Shown here: piece after piece, positions 13,700 through 19,202 of the stretch
Layout of the letters: each line of letters opens with the position of its first letter
Position numbering within the stretch: the stretch's first letter is position 1
Assembly (NCBI GenBank): GCA_001770785.1
Contig: MERZ01000267.1
Coordinates: 2,180-21,381 of the forward strand
Direction: 5' to 3'
Length of the DNA: 19,202 bases
Origin: Burkholderiales bacterium RIFCSPHIGHO2_12_FULL_61_11
Lineage (GTDB): Bacteria > Pseudomonadota > Gammaproteobacteria > Burkholderiales > Burkholderiaceae_C
Translations under genes and position numbers: made by a program
The notes under the pieces: model-generated
Told to the model about the DNA's origin: nothing
Databases searched by the model: none
What the model saw: the letters and a program-made list of their open reading frames with translations, nothing else

Positions 13700-15082
13700 C
13701 TATTGCGAGCCCTTGCACAGCAGGACGACACCCACAGTTTCAAAGAGAACGACAAAATCAAGAAACAGGCTGTGATTCTTCACGTAGTAAAGGTCGTACT
13801 GGAGTTTTTCAGCCGAGTCTTCGACCGAGGCGCCATAGTGATAGCGTACTTGCGCCCATCCGGTAACGCCCGGCTTGACACTCTGGCGCACCGCGTAATA
13901 CGGCATCTCTTGCGTCAGTTTGTCCACAAAATAGGGCCGCTCCGGACGCGGTCCCACCAGACTCATATCGCCACCAAGCACGCTGAACAGCTGCGGCAAC
14001 TCGTCGATGCGCCGCTTTCGGATCACGCGGCCAACCCGCGTGACGCGCTCGTCAGTCGCCGATGCCCAGCGAGGCTGGCCATCTTTCTCGGCGTCCAGGC
14101 GCATGCTGCGAAATTTCACCACATTGAAAAGTCGCCCGTTGAGCCCGACACGTTCCTGGCGGTACAAAACGGGGCCGCCGCTCTCCAGCAGAATCAAAAG
14201 GGCAGTCACCAGCATGAGCGGCAATGTCAACAGAATCAACAGCGTCGCACAGACAATGTCACAGAGACGCTTCATCACCGTGCGCATCAGGCCCTGGTTA
14301 AATCCCTCACCGAAAATGAGCCACCCCGCAGAGACTGCCTCCAGCCTGATCTGCCCCAGGATTGTTTCAAAGTAGGTGGCAATATCGACCACCCGCACAC
14401 CCCGCAGCTTGCAATCGAGCAATTCACGCAAAGGCATGCTGCCGCCACGACGCTCGGACAAGGCGACCACGATCTGATCGACCCGATGCTCCATCACAAT
14501 GTCGGTGAGGGACTTCCCGGCTGGCAGCAGCGCCCATGCCGAGACCTCCTTCTCGGCCTCATTGGGACTGGCGTAATACCCCACCAGGTCAACGTTGGGA
14601 TCTGACTTTTCCAGTAGGCTGCCAACCAGCCTGGCACGCGCTCCTGCACCAAATATCAAGACACGCGGACGCATCATGGCTCGCGACTTGGCGTGAGCCA
14701 CATAAACCCGGTTAACCAGCATCAGGGCCGCTGCAGCCACCAGCGCCAGCACAAAAGCTCCCTCATTGGCCGGCTGGAGCGGTGAAAGACGAAGAATCAG
14801 GTATGACAAAGGCAATGAAAGACACAAGGACAGCACGGCACGGGCACTCGTTTGACTCACTGTGCGGTTATAAATCCGATCGTAAAGCCCCAGACTGGAA
14901 TTGATGATCAGTAGGCCGGCAGCGAACAAGAGCGCCGTGGCCACAACGACCGACGAGACTGAAGCCGGGTCCGCCACCTGTGACAGGGTGAAGACCACCA
15001 CGGCAGAAACCACCAGGCCAAGATCAAAAAATAGATGTAAAAGCGTGCCCTTGTGAAAATAGTAATTGAATACTTTTATCAT
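13700..15082 (-). CDS. polyprenyl-phosphate sugar transferase, PEP-CTERM/XrtA-associated (TIGR03013 type)
   Basis: This 460-residue membrane enzyme transfers a sugar-1-phosphate to undecaprenyl phosphate, starting the repeat unit of an exopolysaccharide. It has an N-terminal block of about four transmembrane helices (14-130) and a Rossmann-like CoA/NAD-binding-type domain with FGAGARAR (144-151). The bacterial sugar transferase domain (about 268-460) contains RQERVGLNG (308-316), the catalytic acidic pair Asp360-Glu361 in RRIDELPQL, LVGPRPERP (375-383) and KPGVTGWAQV (403-412). The start ATG 15082 follows GGGGGAG at ideal spacing. This leader is duplicated and is preceded by a hexanucleotide repeat. 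The gene is the first of the group followed by prsK, prsR and prsT. Sugar specificity cannot be read from sequence. Confidence 0.92.
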   Translation of the reverse strand: MIKVFNYYFHKGTLLHLFFDLGLVVSAVVVFTLSQVADPASVSSVVVATALLFAAGLLIINSSLGLYDRIYNRTVSQTSARAVLSLCLSLPLSYLILRLSPLQPANEGAFVLALVAAAALMLVNRVYVAHAKSRAMMRPRVLIFGAGARARLVGSLLEKSDPNVDLVGYYASPNEAEKEVSAWALLPAGKSLTDIVMEHRVDQIVVALSERRGGSMPLRELLDCKLRGVRVVDIATYFETILGQIRLEAVSAGWLIFGEGFNQGLMRTVMKRLCDIVCATLLILLTLPLMLVTALLILLESGGPVLYRQERVGLNGRLFNVVKFRSMRLDAEKDGQPRWASATDERVTRVGRVIRKRRIDELPQLFSVLGGDMSLVGPRPERPYFVDKLTQEMPYYAVRQSVKPGVTGWAQVRYHYGASVEDSAEKLQYDLYYVKNHSLFLDFVVLFETVGVVLLCKGSQ

Positions 15083-15083
15083 G

Positions 15084-15108
15084 TTCAGACTCCCCCTTCA
15101 GACTCCCC
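15084..15108 (-). repeat. duplicated 12-bp Shine-Dalgarno-containing leader of the sugar transferase gene
   Basis: TTCAGACTCCCC occurs at 15084-15095 and again at 15097-15108, a 13-base period. On the coding strand this gives two copies of GGGGAGTCTGAA before the ATG at 15082. The proximal copy (extended to GGGGGAG) is the functional ribosome binding site. The distal copy merges into the GGGAAC hexamer tract. Confidence 0.7.
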
Positions 15109-15152
15109 GTTCCCGTTCCCGTTCCCGTTCCCGTTCCCGTTCCCGTTCCCGT
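15106..15152. repeat. hexanucleotide microsatellite (CCCGTT, seven full copies plus five bases)
   Basis: CCCGTT is repeated without error from 15106 to 15147, followed by CCCGT. On the coding strand of the downstream sugar transferase gene this is a GGGAAC tract that begins 23 bases upstream of the start codon. Copy number can change by slipped-strand mispairing. The tract lies in the leader, so changes would alter promoter-to-start spacing or mRNA structure rather than the protein. Confidence 0.95.
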
Positions 15153-15297
15153 AGCCGAAATCAAGTCTGCGCTGGGCAACTGGAAAGCTCTTGATTTTTG
15201 TCAAGCCATCGAGGAAAAGCTGTCACAGGACTGGCGAGAAATCCCCGCCCACCGCCCGTATGAAGTGCGCAAGCCGGGTTGGGCGGAGCCATGCTGA
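15151..15297 (+). pseudogene. start-less coding remnant, C-terminal end of an unknown protein
   Basis: A plus-strand frame runs from the hexamer repeat to TGA 15295-15297 and reads like natural protein (for example EIKSALGNWKALDF and LSQDWREIPAHRPYEVR) over about 48 residues. The frame continues leftwards through the repeat as Pro-Val dipeptides to a stop at 15067, with no ATG, GTG or TTG start. It therefore looks like the 3' end of a gene whose 5' part has been lost. It lies exactly between the O-antigen-ligase-like and sugar transferase genes, so the locus was probably rearranged here. I do not recognise the family. Confidence 0.4.
15199..15204 (-). promoter_or_regulatory. possible -35 hexamer (TTGACA) upstream of the sugar transferase gene
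   Basis: The minus strand carries a consensus TTGACA about 117 bases before the start codon at 15082. I could not find a good -10 hexamer at 16-18 bases downstream; the sequence there is around CAGTTG. The site may be fortuitous, but the intergenic region needs some promoter if the operon is broken here. Confidence 0.2.
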
Positions 15298-15355
15298 CTG
15301 GCGTGATCGATGATCGCTCGGGAGCATCCAGGATGCGTCAAAGCGCGATCGCAAC

Positions 15356-17392
15356 TCATTCAACTTTTTGCGCGGTTTGAATGGAATAAAGCGTCAAAAG
15401 ATAGAACAGAAAAGCCACTCTGGGCGCATCCATGAAACTGCTAACCAGCCCTACCCAAAGCGCCCCGCACAATGAAGCCGCCAGGTAGGCGGACAAGGGC
15501 AGCGACCTGGCACGGCCGACCATCAGATTCCACAGGGCATAGGCCATCAGCGCGGCCAGCAGCAGCAGACCAGCCAGCCCCCGCTCGATCAGAACTTCAA
15601 GCAACAGGTTGTCGATATGCCAGGGCACAAAATAGGCCTGTGCGGCAGGGAACCAGTGGGCCAAGCCCCTGGAGAATTCGCCATTCTCAAGCAAGGTCTT
15701 GCCATGCGGCCCGATCAGCCGGATATTGTCGAAATCCGCGACCCCTCCGGCATTTCCGACCGACAGCGAGAACATGCCCAGGCGTGGTGCATACCACGCC
15801 CCTCCCGCCAAAACCGGACCTCCAAGCGGCAGCGTCAGCGCTTGCCATGCGGTCCTGCCCGGAAAAACGCGAACAAATGCCCTCTGGCAACTCCCGTCGT
15901 ACAGCAAATGTCTTTCGCACAGTTCCAGGTAGACGTCGGTTTGATTCCTGACCCGAACCTCCAGAGCGACGCGGTGCGGACCCTTTGAAACCCTGCTCAC
16001 CCGCTGCGTCAAGGCGTACTGTGCGCCCAGTACTTTCATGGTGGCGGGACCGCGCACGGTGACAAAACCGTTGGCTGCACCGCCCGGCTTTTGTTCATCG
16101 CGCAGCTTGACATCACCCGAGAATTCGCCTTGCGGAACATGAGCCGCATAATTTGCCGGCAAGCGGCCAAGGCCCTTGCCCAGCATCCAGTCGGCGGGGC
16201 CATCAAGCAGGTCAAGGCCATGCTGCCAATGCGCAAGGCGGCTATCCATGTCACGGTCGGTGCTGGTCAGCCGCTCGGCCATGAACGAACCACCGCCCAC
16301 GACGGCCGCCTCGGCCAGCAGCGCCAGCACCAGCATCAGCCCCGCCTTCGCGCGCCAGCCCTCGGGCGCGTGCCGTCGCCACACGCGGCCCAAAAATTCC
16401 CGCAGGTTGAAATCGGACTTTTGTGACCACAGCAGCAGGCCCAGCAGCACCAAAGACACCGCAACGGCAAGATAAACGCCGCGGGAAAACGTGGTCAGGC
16501 AGGCATATCCCGTCAGCAAGGCCAGGGCAGCCGCGCCAGCCCAGACGATGGGGCGACGAGCCGAGGCCAGGGCCCACACCACAAAGGGCGTGGTCAAAAC
16601 CAGGTAAGCGTCAATCGCCGCGCCTCCCACATGCATCTCCCAAAACAGCGCGGCTGTGCGGTAATTCGTCGAAAAATCCGTTAACCCGGGAAAGGCTGCG
16701 CGCTCCCAGACAACGGCCAGCGTCACCACGGCCAACCCGGCGACGATGCCGGTGGCCAGTCGCTGGTTCGCAAGCGCTCTGGCATGGGCAAGCTCGTGCT
16801 GCAGCAACGGAATAAAGATCAGCGCAAAGCCCAGACTCTTGAACACGCGCAAGCTGTTCAGCGCATCGGCATAGCCGGCGAACCAGTCAAAGGAAAAGCC
16901 ACCAGCGTCGACAAATCCGCGGTACAAAGCCAGCAGAGCCGTGCCAGCCAGTAAAGCCATGAGCCACCAGAAAACGGCAGGCATTCTTGTCCCGGTGGCT
17001 GATCGGCCAGAGCAGGCCAAACGGCCATAGCCTCCGGCCAGTGCCCCCAGCAAGAGGATGTCGAACTCATCAAAAACCAGCCAGCCCGTCCACGCAGAGA
17101 AATTCAGAAACGGCAGGCAGGCGGGCAGCACAAGGAGCCATATGCCCGGCCGCCAAGCCGCCGTGACGCACCACAGCCAGTAGACCACCAGCACCACCAT
17201 GGGCCACAAGGGGTGGTGCAATGCCAGCACCGCCCCGGCAGAAAAACTGCCCAAGGCGAGCAACAGCCAGGGTGCATTCTTCAGAGGCCTGCCCCTAGAC
17301 CAGAACCTCAACACAAGCCGGATGCCCCAAAAACCCCTGCGGACTGGCGCTTGCGCCATAAGCGCCCGACTGGAACACCACCACCAGATCAT
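15356..17392 (-). CDS. O-antigen ligase-like membrane protein (exosortase-associated O-glycosylation ligase type)
   Basis: This protein of up to 678 residues has about a dozen transmembrane helices in residues 40-370 and 600-675. The Wzy_C/WaaL-type signature TFSRGVYLAVAVSL lies at 301-314. The large periplasmic loop before WHIDNLLLEVLIERG (591-605, with the candidate catalytic His592) is unusually long. Residues about 412-585 read as a beta-sandwich, carbohydrate-binding-like domain (GPHRVALEVRV, TAWQALTLPL, FSLSVGNAGG, VADFDNIRL). Such proteins ligate or polymerise lipid-linked glycan in the periplasm. The first ATG (17392) overlaps the decarboxylase gene by 98 bases. ATG 17359 or a non-ATG start just after the decarboxylase stop is more natural, and residues 1-36 are not hydrophobic enough to be needed. 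It is co-directional with the decarboxylase and ligase genes. Confidence 0.8.
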   Translation of the reverse strand: MIWWWCSSRALMAQAPVRRGFWGIRLVLRFWSRGRPLKNAPWLLLALGSFSAGAVLALHHPLWPMVVLVVYWLWCVTAAWRPGIWLLVLPACLPFLNFSAWTGWLVFDEFDILLLGALAGGYGRLACSGRSATGTRMPAVFWWLMALLAGTALLALYRGFVDAGGFSFDWFAGYADALNSLRVFKSLGFALIFIPLLQHELAHARALANQRLATGIVAGLAVVTLAVVWERAAFPGLTDFSTNYRTAALFWEMHVGGAAIDAYLVLTTPFVVWALASARRPIVWAGAAALALLTGYACLTTFSRGVYLAVAVSLVLLGLLLWSQKSDFNLREFLGRVWRRHAPEGWRAKAGLMLVLALLAEAAVVGGGSFMAERLTSTDRDMDSRLAHWQHGLDLLDGPADWMLGKGLGRLPANYAAHVPQGEFSGDVKLRDEQKPGGAANGFVTVRGPATMKVLGAQYALTQRVSRVSKGPHRVALEVRVRNQTDVYLELCERHLLYDGSCQRAFVRVFPGRTAWQALTLPLGGPVLAGGAWYAPRLGMFSLSVGNAGGVADFDNIRLIGPHGKTLLENGEFSRGLAHWFPAAQAYFVPWHIDNLLLEVLIERGLAGLLLLAALMAYALWNLMVGRARSLPLSAYLAASLCGALWVGLVSSFMDAPRVAFLFYLLTLYSIQTAQKVE

Positions 17393-18539
17393 CGACCTGC
17401 GCCACAGGCAATGTCATGCGGTCGGCCAGCAGGTCCAGGGGCGTGCACAGGGGCCCGACCACCGAAGCTGTTTCTGTTTCCGACGAATCAGCCTTGTTGC
17501 CAATCGTCACGGGATAGTTCTTGCGAACCACCTGGCCGAAGTTGCCGGACGCTGACAAATGGTGATGCAGCCCGCCGTCAGCCACCAGATACACCTGCCC
17601 GCGCGAGAGCTTGCGATCCAGAATGCGCGTCACGTAAACCCCGGCTTCGCCCACCAGGTAGCGGCCCAGTTCGATCACCAACGCGGCGTCGGGCAGCTCT
17701 GCATGCGCCCGCTGGACGAGTTTGGCCAGGTTGTCGCCGATAGGTGCCAAATCAAGCGCTTGCTCACCCGGAAAATAGGGAATGCCAAAGCCGCCACCCA
17801 GATTCAGGAAGCGCACCGGCGAAGGCGCGTGCCGGGCCAACCGAAGCGCCAGCTCATAAGACTTTTGCTGGGCTTCGCGGATGGACTCTGAACGCAAATT
17901 CTGCGAACCGGCAAACAAATGAAAGCCTTCAAAGGCCAGACCGGCGCGGCCGATGCTGGCCAGCAGCTCGGGTATCTGCTCGACATCCACGCCAAACTGC
18001 TTTGGGCCACCGCCCATTTTCATGCCTGAACCCTTGAGTTCAAAGTCGGGGTTGACCCGCACCGCCACGCGCGCTGGCAGGCCCAGCTTGCCGCAAATTG
18101 CCTCCAGCGCGGCCACTTCGCGAAACGATTCCACATTGATCAGCACGCGCGACGCCACCGCCTGGCGCAGCTCGGCGTCGCGCTTGCCAGGCCCGGCAAA
18201 GCTGACTTCAAGCGGGTTGGCGCCTGCATCCAGTGCCACCTTCAGCTCGCCCGCCGAGGCCACGTCAATGCCGTCCACCAAACCGGCCATCAAGCCCACC
18301 ACCGCGGGCATGGGGTTGGCCTTCATCGCGTAGTGCAGCTTGACCGTCTTGGGCAGCACGTCGCGCAGCGCTGCCACCCGGGCGCGCAGCAGCGAACGGT
18401 CATAAGCATAAAAAGGCGTTTGCCCGACCCGCGCCGCAAGCAATGACAAACGCTCGTCACCCACTATCAATTCGCCATCGCGCACGGCGAACTGATTCAT
18501 GGGGGCATGCACAGGCAGTTGGCGTTCAGTGAGGGACAT
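17295..18539 (-). CDS. PLP-dependent decarboxylase, exosortase A system-associated (TIGR03099 type)
   Basis: This 414-residue enzyme is of the fold-III ornithine/diaminopimelate decarboxylase type, using pyridoxal phosphate to decarboxylate an amino acid. Lys73 in YAMKANP is the Schiff-base lysine. Other features are HLFAGSQ (207-213), the phosphate-binding LGGGFGIP (247-254), ELGRYLVGEAG (290-300, the EPGR-like motif), GPLCTPLD (362-369) with the active-site Cys365, and GAYGAS (392-397). The start ATG 18539 has GAGG upstream and follows the acyl-CoA ligase gene by 26 bases, so the two are co-translated. This pairing is characteristic of exosortase A loci. The pair may provide an activated or decarboxylated amino-acid-derived group for the exported glycan or for a carrier protein. 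The actual substrate is unknown. Confidence 0.92.
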   Translation of the reverse strand: MSLTERQLPVHAPMNQFAVRDGELIVGDERLSLLAARVGQTPFYAYDRSLLRARVAALRDVLPKTVKLHYAMKANPMPAVVGLMAGLVDGIDVASAGELKVALDAGANPLEVSFAGPGKRDAELRQAVASRVLINVESFREVAALEAICGKLGLPARVAVRVNPDFELKGSGMKMGGGPKQFGVDVEQIPELLASIGRAGLAFEGFHLFAGSQNLRSESIREAQQKSYELALRLARHAPSPVRFLNLGGGFGIPYFPGEQALDLAPIGDNLAKLVQRAHAELPDAALVIELGRYLVGEAGVYVTRILDRKLSRGQVYLVADGGLHHHLSASGNFGQVVRKNYPVTIGNKADSSETETASVVGPLCTPLDLLADRMTLPVAQVDDLVVVFQSGAYGASASPQGFLGHPACVEVLV

Positions 18540-18565
18540 CGGTTTGCCTCGTCTTTCAATTGAGT

Positions 18566-19202
18566 TCAGCGCCCATGCCGCTCAGCCCACTCGGCTGCCA
18601 GCAGTTTGCGGTCGATCTTGCCATTGGGATTGCGCGGCAGCGGCCCGGCGACGATTTCGATTCCTGCGGGTACCATGTAGGCGGGCATCCGGGAACGGCA
18701 CTCGGATATCAAGGTATTCAGGACTCCAGACTCCGACCCTATTGCGTGAGTAGCTATTACCTGTATAGCATGACCCAGCGTGGGATGATCCACCCCAAAG
18801 GCCACGCATTCGCCGACCAGTTGGGTGGCGTACAAAATTTCTTCCACCTCGGTCGGGCTGACCCGGTAGCCTGATATTTTCATCATTTCATCGCGTCGGC
18901 CAATGAAATACAAGAACCCCTCGGCGTCCTTGCGCACTGTGTCGCCTGAAAAAACGGCATATTCAGGCAATTGCAGCCCCGGCTGACGCCCCGGTGCGTC
19001 CGAGGCCAACAACCTGTAGCGCTCCGCCGTCTTTTCGGCATCATTCCAGTAACCCATGCCCACCAGCGGACCGCGATGCACCAGCTCGCCAGGCTCCTCC
19101 GGGCCACAGGCAGAACCGTCTTCACGCAACACCAGAATTTCAGCATTCGGGATGGCCTTGCCGATAGAATCCGGGCGGCGGTCAACCTCATCGGGCGGCA
19201 GG
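18566..19202 (-). CDS. AMP-forming acyl-CoA ligase, exosortase A system-associated (C-terminal part)
   Basis: The frame is open to the right edge, so the N-terminal part, including the P-loop, is missing. About 211 residues are visible. They carry the second half of an ANL-superfamily adenylating enzyme: GELVHRGPLVGMGYW, then SGDTVRKDAEGFLYFIGRRDE (A7/A8 region), KISGYRVSPTEVEE (hinge and C-terminal domain), and PRNPNGKIDRKLL (A10) with the catalytic Lys. These enzymes activate a carboxylic or amino acid as an adenylate and pass it to CoA or an acyl carrier protein. The family at this position in exosortase A loci is TIGR03098. The next gene, a PLP-dependent decarboxylase, probably acts in the same pathway. 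Upstream genes lie outside the window. Confidence 0.9.
   Translation of the reverse strand, partial: LPPDEVDRRPDSIGKAIPNAEILVLREDGSACGPEEPGELVHRGPLVGMGYWNDAEKTAERYRLLASDAPGRQPGLQLPEYAVFSGDTVRKDAEGFLYFIGRRDEMMKISGYRVSPTEVEEILYATQLVGECVAFGVDHPTLGHAIQVIATHAIGSESGVLNTLISECRSRMPAYMVPAGIEIVAGPLPRNPNGKIDRKLLAAEWAERHGR

Noticed and set aside
13661..14605. Plus-strand 314-codon open frame antisense to the sugar transferase
   Set aside because: His/Gln/Arg-rich shadow of a gene with clear sugar-transferase motifs; no independent evidence.
15106..15152. Could the short tandem repeat be a CRISPR array or phage attachment site?
   Set aside because: The unit is six bases with no spacers and no integrase or cas gene nearby; it is a simple microsatellite.
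15081..15194. Plus-strand frame encoding an Arg-Ser dipeptide repeat from ATG 15081 through the hexamer tract
   Set aside because: The repeat simply translates as Arg-Ser in this frame. There is no ribosome binding site and the frame ends shortly after the tract.
15324..15336. GCATCC-A-GGATGC palindrome downstream of the O-antigen-ligase-like gene
   Set aside because: With a one-base centre it can form only a very short hairpin, and no T-tract follows; not a terminator.

Overview
This 19.2-kb window looks like a chromosomal segment of a Gram-negative betaproteobacterium, probably Burkholderiales (Comamonadaceae-like, e.g. the Polaromonas/Rhodoferax group). The basis is gene content and style: moderately high G+C, tightly packed genes with ATGA and TGATG overlaps, and a recognisable exosortase A (XrtA)/PEP-CTERM exopolysaccharide neighbourhood. 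The genus is a guess. No exosortase gene and no PEP-CTERM target protein lies inside the window.

Layout. Positions 1-3297 are on the + strand: the end of an unidentified membrane protein, a 66-residue membrane protein, a Sel1-repeat/lytic-transglycosylase protein, and an N-acyl-amino-acid-synthase-like acyltransferase fused to a PilZ domain. Everything from 3314 to the right edge is on the - strand. In transcription order (right to left) it runs: AMP-forming acyl-CoA ligase (cut by the window edge), PLP-dependent decarboxylase, O-antigen-ligase-like membrane protein, a break with a hexanucleotide repeat and a coding remnant, a polyprenyl-phosphate sugar transferase (TIGR03013 type), PrsK sensor kinase, PrsR sigma-54 activator, PrsT TPR lipoprotein. 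An AT-rich gap follows, then a cassette of a Tat-exported small protein, a PqqD-like protein, an HPr-kinase-like protein and a PF14907-type nucleotidyltransferase, and finally a periplasmic trypsin-like protease.

How it may fit together. The ligase, decarboxylase, O-antigen-ligase-like protein and sugar transferase are the known accessory set of exosortase A loci and should build or decorate an extracellular polysaccharide or protein-linked glycan. PrsK/PrsR is the regulatory pair of the same system, and PrsR is a sigma-54 enhancer-binding protein. Two GG-N10-GC sites resembling sigma-54 promoters occur in the window. One is in front of the Tat-exported protein and one is in front of the lytic transglycosylase, so both may belong to the PrsK/PrsR regulon.

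The most intriguing part is the four-gene cassette at 4175-7188. PqqD-like, HPr-kinase-like and nucleotidyltransferase genes also occur together as tailoring genes in some lasso-peptide clusters. Here they stand with a 216-residue exported protein instead of a short RiPP precursor, and no cyclase or radical SAM gene is present. It could be a post-translational modification system whose target is the exported protein. That is inference; the enzymatic chemistry is not visible from sequence.
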